A DNA stretch of 45,314 nt from Methanobacteriota archaeon. GTDB lineage: Archaea; Thermoplasmatota; Poseidoniia; Poseidoniales; Poseidoniaceae. The notes beneath the pieces are model-generated. The model made no database searches, had not been told where the DNA came from, and saw nothing but the letters and a program-made list of their open reading frames with translations. A program made the position numbers and the translations under genes. Of the stretch, positions 1-7,368 are shown piece after piece. Positions within the stretch are counted from its first letter, which is position 1. Every line of letters starts with the position of its first letter. The stretch lies in NCBI GenBank assembly GCA_004195635.1, contig PSPT01000024.1, positions 1-45,314 of the forward strand. Direction: 5' to 3'.

Positions 1-2
1 CC

Positions 3-350
3 GATGAAAAAGATTGGCTGGAATCACTCAATGAAGTGAAAAAGACCGCAGATAATTTGCAGTGGTCTCATGCGGCAACATTACTTGAGAGGCTAACAAC
101 ATCCTTGGATAGAGCCGGTGCCGAATCTGATGAAGCCGGAGAATTGTTATCCTTTGTTCAAGACGAATGGAAAATCCTGCGTAATCAATTAGATGCGGCC
201 AATATCAAAATTTCTGACCAAATGCGCAGAGATGCGGAGGCTGCAATAGCCAAGGCTAAAGATGCACACAATGAAAGTCGTATTGAAGAAACACTCGCCT
301 TATTAGGCGAAACAGATGGATTGATGGAACGCCTAAGAAGAAGAATCTAA
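3..350 (+). CDS. Partial coiled-coil/helical protein (5' end outside window)
   Basis: The reading frame is open from the left edge through to the TAA at 348-350. The visible 115 residues are therefore the C-terminus of a longer protein; an internal GTG at 36 is an alternative but unneeded start. The sequence is charged and Ala/Glu/Leu-rich with heptad-like spacing (for example LLERLTTSLDRAG and AEAAIAKAKDA), predicting two or three long amphipathic helices. No signal peptide, membrane segment or catalytic motif is visible. It is convergent with flaJ, separated by 39 bases that are T-rich just after this stop. The helical style resembles the helical domain of the 510-aa acidic-repeat protein at 8062-9594, but I would not claim homology. 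Function unknown. Confidence 0.7.
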   Translation, partial: DEKDWLESLNEVKKTADNLQWSHAATLLERLTTSLDRAGAESDEAGELLSFVQDEWKILRNQLDAANIKISDQMRRDAEAAIAKAKDAHNESRIEETLALLGETDGLMERLRRRI

Positions 351-389
351 TTTTTCTTTCAACCCTTCAAGCATTATGCCAAAGGAAAA
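351..389. terminator. Convergent intergenic with T-rich 3' end
   Basis: These 39 bases separate the convergent stops of the left-edge gene and flaJ. Directly after the plus-strand stop the sequence is TTTTTCTTTC, the kind of pyrimidine-rich stretch that terminates archaeal transcription without a hairpin. On the minus strand the same interval begins with a T-rich ATTTTCCTTT. No stable stem is visible. Termination is inferred from composition and position only. Confidence 0.35.
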
Positions 390-2183
390 TTAGTCAACGG
401 TAAACATCGAAAGGGACGATTCAAGAGCAATGGTAGTCAATAGGCTTACCAGCCCTGCTATCCAAGTCATTTGAACCATCATTCCAACCGCACTTGACCA
501 CCCACCGCCGCGCAGACGAGTGGTTATTCCTGAAAGTACAATGATTTTGAGAATAATTAGTACTGAAATAGTGAACTTGAAGAGGAAAATATTTTGCTCA
601 ACCACTGTGTTATCATCAAGTGCAGGTAGACCAAAACCTCCGGATCCGGTTTCGGTAACTGAACCTAGATCCACGTCCACCATTCCAGCAGCCATCCCGC
701 CAATACTTTCTCCGAGTTGAACGATAATTGTATTTGTTACATTCAAACTGGCGATAGAAGCAATCATTAATCCAATTGCAGTTCCCCACATCGTTTTTGC
801 AGACAAACTTCTCCTATGTCGTAGTGAGAGAAGGCCAGATGTCGATTTGCTCACCAACTCAGCAGTTGCAGCAGGCTCTCCACTTGATTGAGAACCCTCA
901 ATGTAAATACGATTGAATCTTGAAATCAATGCAGAATTTGTTTCTGCCGAAAAGTAATCCCATGCGCGTTCCGAATCAATTCGCATTGAGAGCCGATTCT
1001 CAAGTCTGTCAATAGCATGGTCGAGAAGACCAAAATCAATTCCTCTCAAAGCACGAATTGTTGCACTCGGCTCAGCGGCACGGGCTTGAGCAGTACCACC
1101 AAGGGCACGGATAAATCCGGGATAGGATTCATCACGGCGATGGATTTGAGTCTCTTCTCGTTTTTCTATCCATGCCGGAATAAGGAGGGGGGTAAAGGGT
1201 GCAGCGATTAATATCAAACCATAGCGATCCCATTCAGCAATGATACCATCCCAATACATCCAAGTTGCAATGGATGTAAAAACTATCATAAAGGCGGTAA
1301 TTAATATTGAAAATACGAGCGTCTGTGAAAACAATAGACGATGTGGCGTTTCCATTTCATCACGGGCAAAAATGGGGTCCTCTGGAATAGTAGAACGGAA
1401 TGCAAATAAACTTCCAATTTGAATGATGGCAAAGAAAAAACCAGCCAAAAGAAGCCACCTCATTCGCGCCAAAATGTCAATTGCAAGGTCATCTACTCTC
1501 CCAGTTTGAAACAATACTAAGTGAATCCCAGCAATTACCAATCCGAATAAACTTGCAGAAACCAAACTGATGTATATTTCTTTCAAATTATCAACTGCTT
1601 CTAAACGAGTATCATAGAGAGTTTCATATTGGGAAGCAATTGTTTCCTGCTCGGCTCGCATGAATCCATCAATTGGCTGACCGGCTTCTATTGAAAATGA
1701 CATTCTGTCAAGGAAATCTGCCCACAGAGGGCTTGCACTTTGTTGGGCAACAATCCTCGCCGCTTCAGGCAAACTCGTGTGCCACTTATCGACAAGGGTA
1801 TTAATGCGCTTGACTTCTAGAGCCAATTCCCCATAATCACCCATTTGCCGCAATATGTCAAACATTGAATTTGCTCCGGCTTCACCCAAAGAAAGAATCC
1901 CCATACGGGTGATAAACATGTGCATTTCCTTCTCAATCCTCACTGCACAACGTTGGAGTTCAAGAAGAGGAAACAAGATTGCCGCACCGCCAGAAATGAT
2001 GGGAAGTGACAATATTATCAATATGGCACTGAATCCAACGAACAACCCGGGAATCAAGAATACTAAGGCCAAGGAGGTTAGTAGGCCCATTAGAAATGAA
2101 CTACCTACATAAATGAAGAGAAAACGTTCTACCGGCATTTCGAGACGCTTGATAGCGATCTGCCAGTTGGGCAGCCGTTTCAT
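390..2183 (-). CDS. flaJ: Archaellum membrane platform protein FlaJ/ArlJ
   Basis: A 597-aa polytopic membrane protein, last gene of the archaellum block. FlaJ is the inner-membrane platform onto which the FlaI ATPase docks, homologous to GspF/T2SF proteins of type II secretion and type IV pili. Hydrophobic segments are visible at about residues 20-70 and 200-225, in the 240-310 region, and again in the last ~140 residues. Long soluble helical stretches lie between them, as in the duplicated T2SF architecture. Length is close to known FlaJ proteins (~550 aa). The start at 2183 follows a purine-rich AGGGAGGGATG, and the gene begins 21 bases after the flaI stop. The identification rests on order (FlaH-FlaI-FlaJ) and topology more than on single motifs. 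A tad/type IV pilus TadB/C-like protein is the alternative, but adjacent archaellins and FlaF/G/H exclude it in practice. Confidence 0.88.
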   Translation of the reverse strand: MKRLPNWQIAIKRLEMPVERFLFIYVGSSFLMGLLTSLALVFLIPGLFVGFSAILIILSLPIISGGAAILFPLLELQRCAVRIEKEMHMFITRMGILSLGEAGANSMFDILRQMGDYGELALEVKRINTLVDKWHTSLPEAARIVAQQSASPLWADFLDRMSFSIEAGQPIDGFMRAEQETIASQYETLYDTRLEAVDNLKEIYISLVSASLFGLVIAGIHLVLFQTGRVDDLAIDILARMRWLLLAGFFFAIIQIGSLFAFRSTIPEDPIFARDEMETPHRLLFSQTLVFSILITAFMIVFTSIATWMYWDGIIAEWDRYGLILIAAPFTPLLIPAWIEKREETQIHRRDESYPGFIRALGGTAQARAAEPSATIRALRGIDFGLLDHAIDRLENRLSMRIDSERAWDYFSAETNSALISRFNRIYIEGSQSSGEPAATAELVSKSTSGLLSLRHRRSLSAKTMWGTAIGLMIASIASLNVTNTIIVQLGESIGGMAAGMVDVDLGSVTETGSGGFGLPALDDNTVVEQNIFLFKFTISVLIILKIIVLSGITTRLRGGGWSSAVGMMVQMTWIAGLVSLLTTIALESSLSMFTVD

Positions 2184-2204
2184 CCATCATCCCTCCCTAT
2201 ATCC

Positions 2205-3917
2205 TCACTCGTGGTTTATTCCAACCCATCTATCAATTGCAGCACTAAATTGCTCCCAACCTTGATTATAGTAAATATTCAATAGGTCAAAAACGTCATC
2301 ATAATGTGTCAAATCACGATCAACCATTCGAGAAATGGCTTCGGTTCTTCGCATCATTTCATCATATACATCACGTTTGTTAGCAAAACCCATCTGTGCA
2401 GCGACCTTATTCTCCAATATGTGACTTTGGAACATACCTCTGAAATAGTGCTTATCTTTCACTGGATCCCACTCAAACATACCTCTTGTGAGAACACCAT
2501 CACTGTGCTTATTATAGCCAATGACTTCATCAATTCCAGTGATACGTCGAGCGATTCCTCCACCAGGTGCTTCCACCACTTCTTGAAATATAGCGAAATT
2601 CAGATTGTCAAAGAATCTAATTGGAACATTAATTGGATCTCCCGTAAATCTTTGAATCATTTTTACGATTGAAGAAGCGTGGAAAGTAGCAATTACCGGG
2701 TGACCGGTCTGCATTGCTTGGAATGCAGTTGCCCCTTCAACTCCACGAATTTCCCCAATAATGATGTATCGTGGACGACTTCTCAAAGCTGCTTTCAACA
2801 GGTCGAACATTTCAACTCGTGAATCCTCATTTTTCGAATCACGAGTTACTAAACGCTGCCAAATTTTGTGTCGCACTTTAACCTCAGGAGTATCTTCTGC
2901 AGAATAGATTTTCACATTGTGGTCAATAAAAGGCAGTATCGCATTAAGAGTGGTTGTTTTTCCGGATGCAGTTTCACCAGACACCAAAAGGGACATCCCA
3001 TACTCAAGACAAATCCAAATGTATGCCCCTTGCTGAGCAGACATTGTACCCCATGCGATTAATTGTATTACAGAAATAGTTTCTTCTGCGAATTTACGTA
3101 TGGTAAATGAAGGACCTAACATTGATACGTCATCAGAATAAATAATATTAATACGACTTCCGTCAAGTAAAGCACCATCAATGATTGGTTTGTTATCGCT
3201 CACTGGCCGACCGATTCTTTCGCTCATTGCTCGTAAATACCTTCCAAGTAATTCCCTTTCTCTAAAACGAATATTTGAAGTAACCATACCAAACACTTTG
3301 TGATCCATGTTGACGTGTTTTAGTCCGATTGTGTGAATATCTTCCAGCATTTCATCAGAAAGTAGAGTTTCAAGAGGGCCATTTCTAATTAGGTCACGAA
3401 TGATAATATAACGGATTTTCTCTCGCTGATCAAGTGAAACGACAATTCGCTTGTCATCAATTCCAAGGATTGACCAAATACCACCGGAACGATTAACGGT
3501 AGGGGCATCAACATCCAATACAGTATAACGGTCAATCATTCCAGAAAGAATATTTTCAAACTCCGAATCTGTAGTAAATGATGGAGCCGAAGGGGCCTCT
3601 TGCAAAAGAATTTCAACTAATAACCGCCGAATCAACTCTTCCTCTTCTGATAGTTGTGGCTCAAGCCCAAACCAAAGAGTAGAACCACCACCATCCTCAC
3701 CATCACTTGGACGATACATATGAACAAATATAGGAGGCTTAGTAACATAAATGAGATTGAGGGGCTCTATTTTCCTAGCATCCCTATCTAAAGGGCCGTA
3801 AAAGATTGGACGGGTGCCATAACGTGCTTCAAAATCTTGAACCCATTCTCTAACGTGAGGGTATGTGGCCATTAATCCAGCCATATCTCCTGGTGCAATC
3901 TCTGGTTGGTCAGTCAT
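2205..3917 (-). CDS. flaI: Archaellum assembly/rotation ATPase FlaI/ArlI
   Basis: A 570-aa type II/IV secretion-superfamily ATPase that powers archaellin assembly and archaellum rotation at the cytoplasmic face of FlaJ. The Walker A motif GETASGKTT is at about residue 310 and the Walker B-type segment YIIIGEIRG at about 384. It is followed by the superfamily histidine-box region (TGHPVIATFHA). The N-terminal ~200 residues are the variable domain. I place the start at 3917 rather than the longer in-frame 3971 because GGTGAG lies just upstream of ATG 3917. This ATG overlaps the flaH stop as ATGA, a translational-coupling arrangement. The upstream 18 residues would lie entirely inside flaH. Order flaH-flaI-flaJ is the invariant archaellum core. 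Confidence 0.95.
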   Translation of the reverse strand: MTDQPEIAPGDMAGLMATYPHVREWVQDFEARYGTRPIFYGPLDRDARKIEPLNLIYVTKPPIFVHMYRPSDGEDGGGSTLWFGLEPQLSEEEELIRRLLVEILLQEAPSAPSFTTDSEFENILSGMIDRYTVLDVDAPTVNRSGGIWSILGIDDKRIVVSLDQREKIRYIIIRDLIRNGPLETLLSDEMLEDIHTIGLKHVNMDHKVFGMVTSNIRFRERELLGRYLRAMSERIGRPVSDNKPIIDGALLDGSRINIIYSDDVSMLGPSFTIRKFAEETISVIQLIAWGTMSAQQGAYIWICLEYGMSLLVSGETASGKTTTLNAILPFIDHNVKIYSAEDTPEVKVRHKIWQRLVTRDSKNEDSRVEMFDLLKAALRSRPRYIIIGEIRGVEGATAFQAMQTGHPVIATFHASSIVKMIQRFTGDPINVPIRFFDNLNFAIFQEVVEAPGGGIARRITGIDEVIGYNKHSDGVLTRGMFEWDPVKDKHYFRGMFQSHILENKVAAQMGFANKRDVYDEMMRRTEAISRMVDRDLTHYDDVFDLLNIYYNQGWEQFSAAIDRWVGINHE

Positions 3918-4621
3918 CAACTCACCGCCGTAATATCTACAATGAAGCCCATTGAAGGTTCGACTCTCCAACCAATATTAGTCTGAATAGGGCCTGCTGC
4001 ACGCAGAAACCTAGTGACTTGCAATGCTCGTTTTAATTCGCCACCAATTAAATTATTGGTCATATCAATAACCACTTCTGCCGAAGCCCTAAGGTTATGG
4101 AATAAGCCTTCATCCATTTCATTTGAGTCTAAACTAAGAAGAATACTTCGACCTGACGAAGAGAAACTACGCAAGGACTGTAGGATTTTGAAACGCTCTT
4201 CATTGGAATCTGCCGCAGGCATCAATGAAGAAGCCGAGTCAATAATAATAATATCAGCATCATCCATTGCTTCTGATGCAAGAACCTCGTTCAATCCAAT
4301 ACCCTCGATTGGTTGGGCAATAGTTCCAAAGCGAGAAAGAACAAGTAAGCGTCCCTTCTTTATTGATTCAGTGCAATAATAACCAATGCTATGCATTTGC
4401 TCAATCCACCCACGAGTAGTCAATTCAGTTGTAACGACTACAACCTTTGCACCATTCTCAATCAAGCCAAAAACAAGTCGCTGGGTAATCAATGATTTGC
4501 CAGAACCAATGCCTCCGCAAACTAACATGAGTGAACGATTTGGTAGTTTTAAGCCCATGCTATCTGCAAGGCTATCCTGTTCAAGCCCGAATTCAAAACC
4601 GTCTTCTATTGGTTCTTCCAT
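3917..4621 (-). CDS. flaH: Archaellum ATP-binding protein FlaH/ArlH
   Basis: A 234-aa KaiC/RecA-like protein. FlaH binds ATP and forms a ring beneath FlaI, regulating motor assembly. The Walker A motif GGIGSGKS is at about residues 35-42. A hydrophobic Walker B strand ending in Asp (ADIIIIDSASS) is at about residue 118. Length matches the family (~230 aa). A strong SD-like GAGGTGAT precedes ATG 4621, nine bases after the flaG stop. The final base of the stop region overlaps the flaI start. Family knowledge: FlaH often lacks the catalytic Glu after Walker B and binds rather than hydrolyses ATP. Here the residue after the Asp is Ser, in line with that. Confidence 0.93.
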   Translation of the reverse strand: MEEPIEDGFEFGLEQDSLADSMGLKLPNRSLMLVCGGIGSGKSLITQRLVFGLIENGAKVVVVTTELTTRGWIEQMHSIGYYCTESIKKGRLLVLSRFGTIAQPIEGIGLNEVLASEAMDDADIIIIDSASSLMPAADSNEERFKILQSLRSFSSSGRSILLSLDSNEMDEGLFHNLRASAEVVIDMTNNLIGGELKRALQVTRFLRAAGPIQTNIGWRVEPSMGFIVDITAVS

Positions 4622-4630
4622 AATATCACC

Positions 4631-5125
4631 TCATACCACCAAACGAATTGGTTGTGAAATACTGTCGCTTCCGCTGACACCTTTACTAACCATACTGCTT
4701 ACTACTACAGAGAGAGTAGGTTCGTTACCATTGGTAAAACTCCATGCACTACTTTCTCCGACTACTTGAATTAACTCACCTGGTGACCAAACTGAGACTG
4801 CAGCATCAACAAAGGTGATTGTGTTTGTAGTTGAAACTTCACCATCAAGCCAAAAAGCAACTGAGTCATGGTCAAGAAGATTAGTTCCCGTATTTTGTAA
4901 ATATATTGTTACTTCGTCCGGAGTTGCTACCGTATCATATTGAACGGCACCAGGGTCTCCTGCAAGTGAAACTTCAGTAGCCGCATCTGCTGCCGCTTTA
5001 TTTCGCTGAGAAGAAATAATTTCTGCAGCATCAGTCCAAGAGCCGATTAATAAGGCGGAAACTGCAGTGCTAATAATCAATGCAGTAACTAACATAATCA
5101 TACTTGAAACACCTCCATCTGCCAT
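4631..5125 (-). CDS. flaG: Archaellum stator-type protein FlaG/ArlG
   Basis: A 164-aa protein with a single N-terminal hydrophobic helix (about residues 8-30, MIMLVTALIISTAVSALLIG) followed by a helix. The rest is a beta-rich domain with features such as VTIYLQNTGTNLLDHD, as expected for the Ig-like fold of FlaG. In studied archaea FlaG is a periplasmic filament/stator component that pairs with FlaF, which binds the S-layer. GGAG precedes the start. It lies 11 bases downstream of flaF and nine bases upstream of flaH. Assignment is by architecture and by position between FlaF and FlaH. Confidence 0.85.
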   Translation of the reverse strand: MADGGVSSMIMLVTALIISTAVSALLIGSWTDAAEIISSQRNKAAADAATEVSLAGDPGAVQYDTVATPDEVTIYLQNTGTNLLDHDSVAFWLDGEVSTTNTITFVDAAVSVWSPGELIQVVGESSAWSFTNGNEPTLSVVVSSMVSKGVSGSDSISQPIRLVV

Positions 5126-5136
5126 ATTATCAACTC

Positions 5137-5793
5137 CTAAATATTAATGACCTCTGTATGTCCCATCCCATTAATTGCTAAACGTCCAAAATCAGTTACA
5201 GTTCCCGTTGTACCATCATCCCAAATTAATGAAACAATATCCCCTGCAAAGAGGTACTCTCTAGAAGAAGTTGATGAATAATAATCTGAAACTCTTTCTG
5301 GACTTTGTCCATCAATGCTGAACCAAATATCCTCATATGCAATAGTTTGGGAACCATCATTTGTAATATTAGCATAAACTACAGTTCCGAGTGTTGGAGT
5401 TAAGGAAGCACCCATTCCTCCGCCACCCGGATCTGATGCAGATAATGTTGGATCAACTGTCCAACTACCACGCGAAATAATTGTAATTCCATCAATTGCA
5501 CCTGTGCTTATGTCCACGGTATAAGTTGCACTAAATCCGCTACCAGTACCACCAGATGTAATAATAGTACCAGCAGTATATCCAGAACCACCAGGACTAA
5601 TTGCAACATCATTTATCCCCCAAAGCTCGTCGCTTGCATCAATAATGCTTACGCTCGGCAAAGGGTCTCCGGCAGCATCCACTGTATCCAAAGAGGATTG
5701 TAATTGCGCCTCAATTGCTTGAGTTGCAACCGCGAATACGCCTAATAATGCCACGCCAATAACTAACGCACCTATACCTACAGAACCACCCAT
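5137..5793 (-). CDS. flaF: Archaellum stator protein FlaF/ArlF with inserted Gly-rich domain
   Basis: A 218-aa protein. The N-terminus (SVGIGALVIGVALLGVFAVA) is an archaellin/pilin-like uncleaved membrane helix. The C-terminal portion from about residue 138 (VVYANITNDGSQTIAYEDI) is the Ig-like stator domain. FlaF normally has ~150 residues. Here about 68 extra residues, roughly 68-135, contain GGSGYTAGTIITSGGTGSG and a second GGGGMGA-type turn. This is the 'GSGYT...GGTGSG' repeat style seen in phage and marine surface proteins. Removing it restores the usual FlaF length. A strong AGGAGG precedes ATG 5793. In known systems FlaF lies in the pseudoperiplasm and anchors the motor to the S-layer. 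Confidence 0.82.
   Translation of the reverse strand: MGGSVGIGALVIGVALLGVFAVATQAIEAQLQSSLDTVDAAGDPLPSVSIIDASDELWGINDVAISPGGSGYTAGTIITSGGTGSGFSATYTVDISTGAIDGITIISRGSWTVDPTLSASDPGGGGMGASLTPTLGTVVYANITNDGSQTIAYEDIWFSIDGQSPERVSDYYSSTSSREYLFAGDIVSLIWDDGTTGTVTDFGRLAINGMGHTEVINI
5391..5592 (-). other. GSGYT/GGTGSG-type insert inside flaF
   Basis: This segment encodes about 68 Gly/Ser/Thr-rich residues between the coiled helix of FlaF and its Ig-like domain. It has the turn sequences GGSGYTAG and GGTGSGFSA, a 'vdistGaIdgitii' strand pair, and then PGGGGMGASL. This GSGYT...GG.G(S/A)GA...G.I..I layout is a recurrent beta-structured repeat in phage-tail and surface proteins. I infer a domain insertion or lineage-specific elaboration. 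Boundaries are approximate to about ten residues. Confidence 0.55.
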
Positions 5794-5803
5794 TTCAGGC
5801 CTC

Positions 5804-6670
5804 CTACATCACTACGACTTGAGATTTACGCCAAGCGATTATTAGTGTGGAAAGAGCGAGAAGGTCACGATCAATAAGATGATCATTTAATGCCTCGTCC
5901 GGCTCACCTGGTGAAGCGAGTTGAACGATTGCAAGTACCGAACTCGCTTCGTCATCAGATAGCATACCTGAGGCTTGTGCCTTGGAAACAAAACTACTAG
6001 CAGCCATACCAGATAATTTGTCCAGTAATAATGCTGCAATAGTGTGTGCCCCAATGGTAATCTCATCTGTCAGTTCAGCCAAATCTACTCCACTTGAGAG
6101 GAATGGATTCAATGACAAAGCCTGAGCCTCATATAGTTCCAAGAGAGGGGCAGAATCCACGTCCATTAATCGGGAGTTTTCTGCATCAATTTGGATAACC
6201 TCACCACTTGATGTGATGATTTGGTCGCCACTATTTTCGTCTAAAGAAGATTCTGCATCTACGCCATCTGGCAATTCTGCATCTTCTCCTTCTTCACCTT
6301 CGGCAGCAATGCCACCAAGGGTTGGGATTGTATCAATCAACCTTGTCTCAACACCGCGTAGGGTGTCTTCAACTTGGTCGAGTCTTGATGAGATAAGTCG
6401 CTCAAGTCCAGATGTGTCAACAGTTGCCTGTACATTTGTTGCACCGGCAGGTAGTGACTTTTGTTGAACTGCAAGAGCAACATCAGTTGCACCGATTCTT
6501 GCTCGAGCTGGCCCTGGACCTATAGTCCAAGCCTCATCTTCTGCAAGACTACCCGCTTCCGGAAGTGGAACCTCTTCAATTGAGACTCCTGACATTTCCA
6601 ATAATCGGATTCTTGTGCTCTCATCGTCGGCTGCATTTTCGGCAGCCTGTCCGGCGAATGACCACGCCAT
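5804..6670 (-). CDS. Putative FlaD/E-like archaellum cytosolic protein (divergent)
   Basis: A 288-aa soluble, acidic protein between the archaellins and flaF, where euryarchaeal operons carry flaC/D/E. Those proteins form the cytoplasmic ring linking the motor to chemotaxis through CheF. The N-terminal half is low-complexity with a predicted coiled coil (GLERLISSRLDQVEDTLRGVETRL, about residues 88-112) and an acidic linker. The C-terminal ~100 residues form helices: TIAALLLDKLSGMAASSFVSKAQASGMLSDDEASSVLAIVQLA, split in space as W/L-rich helix, 'G(M/W)(L/I)S' turn and helix, then a DHLIDRDLLALSTLIIAWR end. This echoes the FlaCE-domain pattern (helix, GWIS-like turn, helix, dHi.SL.YI..L). Similarity is at pattern level only. 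The SD-like GAGGTATAG is upstream of ATG 6670. Confidence 0.5.
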   Translation of the reverse strand: MAWSFAGQAAENAADDESTRIRLLEMSGVSIEEVPLPEAGSLAEDEAWTIGPGPARARIGATDVALAVQQKSLPAGATNVQATVDTSGLERLISSRLDQVEDTLRGVETRLIDTIPTLGGIAAEGEEGEDAELPDGVDAESSLDENSGDQIITSSGEVIQIDAENSRLMDVDSAPLLELYEAQALSLNPFLSSGVDLAELTDEITIGAHTIAALLLDKLSGMAASSFVSKAQASGMLSDDEASSVLAIVQLASPGEPDEALNDHLIDRDLLALSTLIIAWRKSQVVVM

Positions 6671-6704
6671 GGCTATACCTCAGAGTTGCAATGGACCTCA
6701 GTCG

Positions 6705-6732
6705 CCCCGACACTCCCGCGGGAGTGAAGGGG
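6705..6732 (-). promoter_or_regulatory. Strong GC hairpin between archaellins and motor genes
   Basis: A perfect 16-base palindrome CACTCCCGCGGGAGTG (6711-6726) is flanked by CCCC and GGGG, separated from it by two unpaired bases on each side. This gives a ~28-base stem-loop. It starts about 25 bases after the archaellin 2 stop and ends before the SD of the FlaD/E-like gene. There is no U-run after it, so it is not a classic intrinsic terminator. An RNA processing or stability element, or a partial attenuator, giving high archaellin and low motor expression is the natural reading (inference). Confidence 0.6.
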
Positions 6733-6756
6733 AGGCTGTATCAGATCCATTCCTAC

Positions 6757-7353
6757 TCAGATTACCAAGGAACCCGGTGTTAGGTCCGAAATGTATAGTG
6801 TCTCGTAAGTTGAGCCACCGCCATTTACGTGAATCCACAACGTTACTTCGGAATTGAGTCCCAAACCGTTATTGGCAGCTATATCGGCTTGGCATTGAGC
6901 ACCACTTCCGCCATCGACAGTTAAATCTATGATATATGATGAACCAGAATCAATGTCCTCGGCGGCCCCAAGAGCGGCACCAGACGCAGCATGTACAGTT
7001 GCACCGAAATCACCATTGAGGTATTGATAACCTGTGGTGAGCCCATTGGGATTAGTACAGGACATTTGCCATTCGATTTGATCTTCATCAAGTACATCGC
7101 TTCCTGGTGAAGACTCAAAGTACACTCGGAAAGTGTTGGCATCTTTGACGATGACAGAATTGAGGGTTACCTTTCCACTAATCTCTCTTTGAGTGTCTGA
7201 ACCAGTCTGTTGGGCGTTCTGCTGCAGTTTTTCACCCGTTTGGATGATTACTGCAGATGCGACAGCAGCAACCAGAATGAGGGCGATGAATACAATCATC
7301 GCGCCGATTCCAATTGAGCCTAAGTTATCATTTGTTATATTTTCTTCATTCAT
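6757..7353 (-). CDS. Archaellin 2 (archaellum filament subunit)
   Basis: A 198-aa archaellin. The N-terminal hydrophobic core GIGAMIVFIALILVAAVASAV (about residues 15-35) followed by IIQTGEKLQQNAQQTG is the hallmark class III signal/filament helix. The C-terminal ~140 residues are a beta-rich outer domain ending in WIHVNGGGSTYETLYISDLTPG. The inferred processing site is NLG|SIGIG: it keeps Gly at -1 but lacks the usual Lys/Arg at -2/-3. The gene is tandem to archaellin 1, 15 bases after its stop, with GGTGAT as a weak SD. The first ~50 residues are almost identical to archaellin 1, while the outer domains differ. No prepilin peptidase (FlaK/PibD) is in the window. Confidence 0.93.
   Translation of the reverse strand: MNEENITNDNLGSIGIGAMIVFIALILVAAVASAVIIQTGEKLQQNAQQTGSDTQREISGKVTLNSVIVKDANTFRVYFESSPGSDVLDEDQIEWQMSCTNPNGLTTGYQYLNGDFGATVHAASGAALGAAEDIDSGSSYIIDLTVDGGSGAQCQADIAANNGLGLNSEVTLWIHVNGGGSTYETLYISDLTPGSLVI
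7211..7248. repeat. 38-bp exact copy shared by the two archaellin genes (copy in archaellin 2)
   Basis: The 38 bases here are identical to 7826-7863 in archaellin 1. Sequence on either side differs at synonymous sites. It encodes the end of the membrane helix and the QTGEKLQQNAQ segment. Confidence 0.8.
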
Positions 7354-7368
7354 AATAAATCACCATCC

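Noticed and set aside
3918-3971. Longer FlaI start at 3971
   Set aside because: The extra 18 residues lie inside flaH, and the SD-like GGTGAG is positioned for ATG 3917.
3950-3975. GGTTCGACTCTCCAACC resembling a tRNA T-arm
   Set aside because: Lies inside flaH coding sequence with no acceptor, D or anticodon stem around it.
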